From NCBI GenBank assembly GCA_012523655.1, contig JAAYTV010000534.1:1-12630 (forward strand): a DNA stretch of 12,630 nt, written 5' to 3'. The translations under genes and the position numbers were made by a program. Position 1 is the first letter of the stretch; every line of letters begins with the position of its first letter. The notes below the pieces were generated by a model. It was not told the origin of the DNA and did not search any database. It saw only the letters and a list, made by a program, of their open reading frames with translations. The stretch is from a bacterium. Lineage in GTDB: Bacteria; Zhuqueibacterota; Zhuqueibacteria; Residuimicrobiales; Residuimicrobiaceae. Positions 8,936-12,630 of the stretch are shown here, one piece after another.

Positions 8936-10234
8936 ATGCCCAAACCACCCATCACACTCTTTTGGTTCCGTCGTGACCTGCGGTTGACCGACAACACCGC
9001 ACTCCATCAGGCCCAGCAGAGCGGTCTGCCCGTGCTGCCGCTTTTCATCTTTGATAAAAACATTCTCGATCCGCTGCCGGATCGCCGGGACGGCCGGGTT
9101 GATTTTATCCGGCGCACGCTCGCTGCGCTGCAGCGGTCGTTGCAAAAATACGGCGGCGGCCTGCTGGTGCGCATCGGCGATCCTATGCAGGTGTGGAAAA
9201 GCCTGATTCGTGAGTACCGAATCCATTCGGTATACGTCAACCGGGATTATGAGCCCTATGCGGTGAAAAGAGATGAACAGGTCGCTGCGCTGCTGCAGGC
9301 GAGCGGGATCGCATGGCACAGTTATAAGGATCAGGTCATTTTTGAAAAAGGAGAGGTGTGCAAAGAGAACGGCGAGCCCTACACCGTCTTTACTCCCTAC
9401 ATGAAAAAATGGCGTTCGCTGTTGCGGCCGGAATCGCTGAAATCCTGGCCGTTAAAAAACCGCGCCGCCTGGTACCGGATTGAACCCAATCTGCCCGAGC
9501 TGAAACAGCTCGGCTTCCAGCCCTCGAATCTGCCCTTTCCGACCGCTGACCTGCCGGAAGAGATCGTTTTACATTACGACAAGACCAGAAACTTCCCAGC
9601 CCTGGCCGGAACCACCAGGCTGGGTCTGCATCTGCGCTTCGGCACAGTCAGCATTCGCGAGCTGGTGCGCCGGGGCATGCTGCTGAACGAAACCTGGGTC
9701 AACGAACTCATCTGGCGGGAATTCTTTATGCAGATATTGCATCATTTCCCCCACGTGGTCGACGGCCCTTTCAAACCCGCCTACGCCGGCATCCGCTGGC
9801 AGAACAATAAAGCGCTGTTCGCAAAATGGTGCGAAGGCAGGACCGGCTATCCGCTGGTGGATGCCGGCATGCGCGAACTGAACGCCACGGGATTTCAGCA
9901 CAACCGGGTGCGCATGCTCTGCGCCAGTTTTCTCGCCAAACATCTGTTGATCAACTGGCAATGGGGGGAAAAATACTTTGCGGATAAACTGCTGGATTTC
10001 GAGCTGTCGTCCAACAACGGCAACTGGCAATGGGCCGCGGGCTGCGGCTGTGATGCCGCGCCCTATTTCCGCATCTTTAGCCCAGAGTTGCAACAGAAAC
10101 GGTTTGATCCAAAACGCGCCTACATTACGAGATGGGTCGCTGAAGTGGATACGCCGGAATATCCCGAACCGATCGTGGAACACAAGCAGGCTCGATTGCG
10201 CGCGCTGCTGGCGTATCAGAAATCATTGCAATAA
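8936..10234 (+). CDS. phrB: Deoxyribodipyrimidine photo-lyase (class I CPD photolyase)
   Basis: The 432-residue protein uses blue light and FAD to split cyclobutane pyrimidine dimers. The N-terminal antenna domain begins with ITLFWFRRDLRLTDN (6-20). The C-terminal FAD domain contains TRLGLHLRFG (227-236), ELIWREF (257-263), GYPLVDAGMREL, HNRVRM, and NGNWQWAAG then DAAPYFRIF (373-381). The electron-transfer tryptophans of E. coli photolyase align with W288 (IRWQ), W341 (LINWQ) and W364 (GNWQW). The dimer-contact tryptophans align with W260 and W366, so the protein should be active as a photolyase rather than only a cryptochrome. The antenna pigment (folate or deazaflavin) cannot be told from sequence. 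The ATG at 8936 has no clear ribosome site (only AGAG close to the preceding hairpin), so expression may be weak or depend on gcvP readthrough. It converges on the symporter gene, with a 14-base gap. Confidence 0.96.
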   Translation: MPKPPITLFWFRRDLRLTDNTALHQAQQSGLPVLPLFIFDKNILDPLPDRRDGRVDFIRRTLAALQRSLQKYGGGLLVRIGDPMQVWKSLIREYRIHSVYVNRDYEPYAVKRDEQVAALLQASGIAWHSYKDQVIFEKGEVCKENGEPYTVFTPYMKKWRSLLRPESLKSWPLKNRAAWYRIEPNLPELKQLGFQPSNLPFPTADLPEEIVLHYDKTRNFPALAGTTRLGLHLRFGTVSIRELVRRGMLLNETWVNELIWREFFMQILHHFPHVVDGPFKPAYAGIRWQNNKALFAKWCEGRTGYPLVDAGMRELNATGFQHNRVRMLCASFLAKHLLINWQWGEKYFADKLLDFELSSNNGNWQWAAGCGCDAAPYFRIFSPELQQKRFDPKRAYITRWVAEVDTPEYPEPIVEHKQARLRALLAYQKSLQ

Positions 10235-10248
10235 ATGAACGGCCGCTT

Positions 10249-11988
10249 TCACCCTTCTTTCCCACCCGGAAGATAAGGATACCAGGTCTTTGCCAGCATG
10301 GCCGTTGCCGCCAGAGCCACAACCAGGCAGAGCGCAGCGATGCCGTGCCAGTGTCCGACCAAATACATGGGGAACAGATAGTATCCGGTAACGGCGATCA
10401 TGCCGAGGAGCGTGTTGCCGAGGGTGCGAATGGCGCTCTCAGAGGTCTTCTCCCGGCCTGAGAGGCGGAGCTGCGCCCCATCGTGGACAGGCCCCCACAG
10501 GCCAAACGGCCTTACGGTTCTATAAAACGAGATGAGAATGGACATTTCCACCGGTGCCGTGACCAGCGACACCAGAAGACTCATGATCAGCGAAGCAACG
10601 CAGATCGGCGGAAAAACCACATACATAGGGGCGTCGGGCCTAAACAGCGCGATGAGTGAAAGCGCAATGCCGCCGAGAATTCCCGCCGCATACCCCCAGC
10701 CGTTCATACGCCACCAGTACCACCGGAGCACATTGGGCATGATCACCCCGGCGCCGAGCGCCATCATCGTCCAGTTCCATATCTGAGTGATCGAATCAGC
10801 CTGAAAGCCGATGGCGACGCCGACAAGGACAACTACAACCGTAGCGATGCGGCTGGAGGCGACCAGCCGACGTTCGGTCACCTGCGGCATGAAAAACGGC
10901 TGCAGAATATCACGGACGATGAACGACGCCGCGCTGTTGACCGTGGCGCTAAAAGTGGACATGAACGCCGCGAGAAGTCCCGCCAGCACCAGCCCTCTGA
11001 ATCCCGCCGGAAGATAGTCGCGGAGCACCACGGGCATCACCTGTTCGGGATCAGTGGTCGAGGCGATGCCTGTCAGCGCTAAAAGGGTGATGCCGGCGCA
11101 CATCCCCCAGCGGACGATGAGGAAAAAGCTCCACGCTGCACCTGTTTTTGCCGCATCACGGGGGTTGCGGGCGGCGAGGAAAAGCTGAAAATCGCACATC
11201 TGCGCTGGGCCGCCCAAGTTCAGCAGAAGCCCTTTCAGCACCCAGACGATGACCAAAGCTCCGAACAGCTCATAAGCCGCATTTCCGGTTCCCGCCAGTT
11301 CGGAAAGGCGCCAAATGGGGAGCAGCGAGGTGTAATCGACGGGGACGCTGGCGGCGATGATTTCCGGCGTGAGCTTGACATAGGCGATCACCGTGATGAT
11401 GACGGCGGCGATAGAGAGAATAATGGTCTGTACCACTTGGGTGATCACCACGCTGTAGAGACCACCGAGAATGACATAGACAGTGGTCGAGGCGATGATC
11501 GCCACGCCGCACACGGTGGGGGAAAAGGGAACATAGATGGCGGCGAACTTGCCGATCCCCTGATAGGCATAGCCGATGAAGCTCGACAAGGTGAGCACCG
11601 CCATAAACGCGTAAGAGGTGCGGGCAACGACACCGCCTCGGTCCGAGCCAAAACGGGTCACCATCCACTCGGCAGCGGTGATCACATTGGAGCGCCGCAC
11701 CCACTTGCCCATGTAGGCCATGAAAAAGGCGCCCATCATAACGCCCCACATCCAGTGAATCCACAGCGATTTCATGCCGAGGATGAACAGGACCGAGACA
11801 ATCCACATGGTGCCGGAAATATCGAACGTGCCGACCGAGCCGGACATGGCCAGGGCGAGCCAATGCATGCTCCGTCCGCTGAGAAAGTAGGACTCGAGAC
11901 TCTGCGACGCCTTTTTCTGATACCAGAATCCCATGACGATCATGACGAGGAAATACGAAATAATGATGACGAGATCGATAAGGCTCAT
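10249..11988 (-). CDS. Sodium:solute symporter family (SSF/SLC5) transporter
   Basis: With the start at 11988 this is a 579-residue integral membrane protein with roughly 13-14 hydrophobic segments, the usual layout of the SSF family. The first helix begins immediately (SLIDLVIIISYFLVMIVMGF), and FLSGRSMHWLALAMS and FDISGTMW follow. The conserved helix segment MSTFSATVNSAASF (343-356), just before IVRDI, matches the family's sodium-site region. It should bring in a small solute with Na+ across the inner membrane. Family members carry sugars, proline, pantothenate, carboxylates and others, and I cannot choose among them. A start at 12033 would add 15 polar residues, but it has no ribosome site. 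The start at 11988 is preceded by GGATGAG with six-base spacing and places the first helix where the family has it. No neighbouring metabolic gene on the same strand hints at substrate. Confidence 0.92.
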   Translation of the reverse strand: MSLIDLVIIISYFLVMIVMGFWYQKKASQSLESYFLSGRSMHWLALAMSGSVGTFDISGTMWIVSVLFILGMKSLWIHWMWGVMMGAFFMAYMGKWVRRSNVITAAEWMVTRFGSDRGGVVARTSYAFMAVLTLSSFIGYAYQGIGKFAAIYVPFSPTVCGVAIIASTTVYVILGGLYSVVITQVVQTIILSIAAVIITVIAYVKLTPEIIAASVPVDYTSLLPIWRLSELAGTGNAAYELFGALVIVWVLKGLLLNLGGPAQMCDFQLFLAARNPRDAAKTGAAWSFFLIVRWGMCAGITLLALTGIASTTDPEQVMPVVLRDYLPAGFRGLVLAGLLAAFMSTFSATVNSAASFIVRDILQPFFMPQVTERRLVASSRIATVVVVLVGVAIGFQADSITQIWNWTMMALGAGVIMPNVLRWYWWRMNGWGYAAGILGGIALSLIALFRPDAPMYVVFPPICVASLIMSLLVSLVTAPVEMSILISFYRTVRPFGLWGPVHDGAQLRLSGREKTSESAIRTLGNTLLGMIAVTGYYLFPMYLVGHWHGIAALCLVVALAATAMLAKTWYPYLPGGKEG

Positions 11989-11994
11989 AGGGCA

Positions 11995-12001
11995 CTCATC
12001 C
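11995..12001 (-). promoter_or_regulatory. Ribosome binding site deciding the symporter start
   Basis: On the minus strand GGATGAG lies six bases before the ATG at 11988, one mismatch from a GGAGGAG-type site. No comparable site precedes the alternative upstream ATG at 12033, so the shorter protein is preferred. Confidence 0.55.
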
Positions 12002-12033
12002 GCGTGATGTGGTAATCCCCAGCTTGAATTCAT

Positions 12034-12378
12034 TGACGGGACATTTATTTTTTAACGCTGTGGGAAGCGATGGATTCAATCGATGACGGGCTGTGAAACA
12101 CCCCCAAACACAGGTCGAGCCTTAGGTCCATGCCGGACTCTCATTCCGCTCCCAACTCGATGAAATTAGCTAATCAGGAACTGAAAACCAAGTGCAATTT
12201 TAATAAAAGCCGTCAACAGAAACTGGGCGACATGCGGACTTGTGCAGCGACGGCCAAATGGTGGGATATAAAACGACACCCAGAGTGCCAACTCCTGTAC
12301 TGATTTGATTCGCGTATGATTTTCCTCGCCCTGGCTTTCGTGCTTGGGAAGGATAAGTGGGAGCGTGGAGCTCCTGTC
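12034..12378. other. Non-coding stretch upstream of the symporter
   Basis: No credible gene is visible in either strand. The AT-rich patch at 12043-12054 could hold a -10 for the symporter on the minus strand, but no good promoter pair stands out. A palindrome GGAGCTCC occurs at 12367-12374, just before the first repeat copy, and the phrase GTGCTTGGGAA near 12339 resembles half of the palindrome at 12512-12536. The rest shows nothing I can name. Confidence 0.5.
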
Positions 12379-12458
12379 TTATTTTCGTTACCAAGCTCCA
12401 GCTTGGTAATGCCGATGGGTGGGAAGCTCCAGCTTCCAGATTGAGAGGCCGGATGTTA
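12379..12458. repeat. Palindrome-rich 80-bp repeat, copy 1
   Basis: This copy matches 12551-12630 at 78 of 80 positions. It contains two palindromes with the same core AAGCTCCAGCTT: a 10-bp perfect stem TTACCAAGCT/AGCTTGGTAA (12388-12409, loop CC) and a 7-bp stem GGAAGCT/AGCTTCC (12422-12437, loop CC). The unit has no coding capacity of its own and looks like an interspersed palindromic repeat. Confidence 0.9.
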
Positions 12459-12511
12459 TCAGAGACAGGTTAACTATGGCGGAAAACAAAGCTGGCGCTT
12501 TTTAACATCTG

Positions 12512-12536
12512 CGTTCCCAAGCAGAGCTTGGGAACG
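12512..12536. repeat. Related palindrome between the two repeat copies
   Basis: CGTTCCCAAGC (12512-12522) and GCTTGGGAACG (12526-12536) form an 11-bp perfect stem with an AGA loop. It shares the CCAAGC/GCTTGG inner arms with the palindrome of the 80-bp copies, but carries TTCCC/GGGAA in place of TTACC/GGTAA, a paired change that keeps the stem. Confidence 0.85.
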
Positions 12537-12550
12537 AGGGGGTGGAGCTT

Positions 12551-12630
12551 TTATTTTCGTTCCCAAGCTCCAGCTTGGTAATGCCGATGGGTGGGAAGCT
12601 CCAGCTTCCAGATTAAGAGGCCGGATGTTA
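12551..12630. repeat. Palindrome-rich 80-bp repeat, copy 2 (reaches window edge)
   Basis: This second copy sits 172 bases after the first and differs at two positions: TTCCC for TTACC in the first palindrome's left arm, and TTAAG for TTGAG near the end. The right arm still reads GGTAA, so the outer pair of this stem is broken. The copy runs to the last base of the window, so its true end and any further copies are not visible. Confidence 0.9.

Noticed and set aside
11270..11995. Minus-strand frame of 241 codons within the symporter gene in another frame
   Set aside because: It is Arg/His-rich out-of-frame translation of a membrane protein gene.
12200..12394. Minus-strand frame of 64 codons
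   Set aside because: It overlaps the palindromic repeat, has no ribosome site that I can see, and shows no conserved features.
12486..12505. Small terminator-like AAAGC/GCTTT hairpin followed by TTT
   Set aside because: The stem is only 5 bp and AT-rich, and no gene precedes it on the plus strand.
12379..12630. CRISPR array
   Set aside because: There are only two 80-bp copies, far longer than CRISPR repeats, no regular short spacers, and no cas genes nearby.

Overview
This window reads as a stretch of bacterial chromosome, moderately GC-rich and densely coding, with six complete genes and one gene cut by the left edge. A secreted multidomain protein ends in a PNPFN / FlgD-Ig-like sorting module, a style typical of the Fibrobacteres-Chlorobi-Bacteroidetes superphylum and allied candidate phyla (KSB1, Calditrichota, Zixibacteria and similar). 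That assignment is an inference from gene style; there is no marker gene here to fix it.

Left part (1-5200, minus strand). Reading in the direction of transcription, a sugar-phosphate-isomerase-like TIM-barrel protein comes first and is closed by a clear intrinsic terminator. It is followed by an 864-residue exported protein built as a seven-bladed propeller, a C39-type cysteine peptidase, a CARDB-like domain, an Ig-like domain and a C-terminal sorting domain. Only 13 bases after its stop codon starts a fusion protein with an N-terminal SerB-like HAD phosphatase and a C-terminal SerA-type 3-phosphoglycerate dehydrogenase. The fusion runs off the left edge.

Middle (5201-10234, plus strand). 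A divergent intergenic region of about 300 bases holds a structured leader for a 66-residue cold-shock protein, which has its own strong terminator. Then comes full-length single-chain glycine decarboxylase (gcvP) with a good promoter and ribosome binding site. A 12-bp perfect hairpin follows, and then a class I CPD photolyase with a complete tryptophan triad.

Right part (10249-12630). A sodium:solute symporter is encoded on the minus strand, convergent with the photolyase and only 14 bases from it. The last 640 bases carry no gene that I can support. They end in two near-identical 80-bp copies of a palindrome-rich repeat, 172 bp apart, with a related palindrome between them. The repeat probably continues past the window edge.

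Functional links are modest. The SerB-SerA fusion makes serine and GcvP breaks glycine down to one-carbon units, so both bear on serine/glycine/C1 metabolism, but they are on opposite strands and separately transcribed. I see no phage, insertion sequence, CRISPR array or defence system. The most unusual items are the HAD-SerA fusion, the propeller-C39-sorting-domain protein translated next to it, the alternative hairpins in the cold-shock leader, and the palindromic repeats at the right end.
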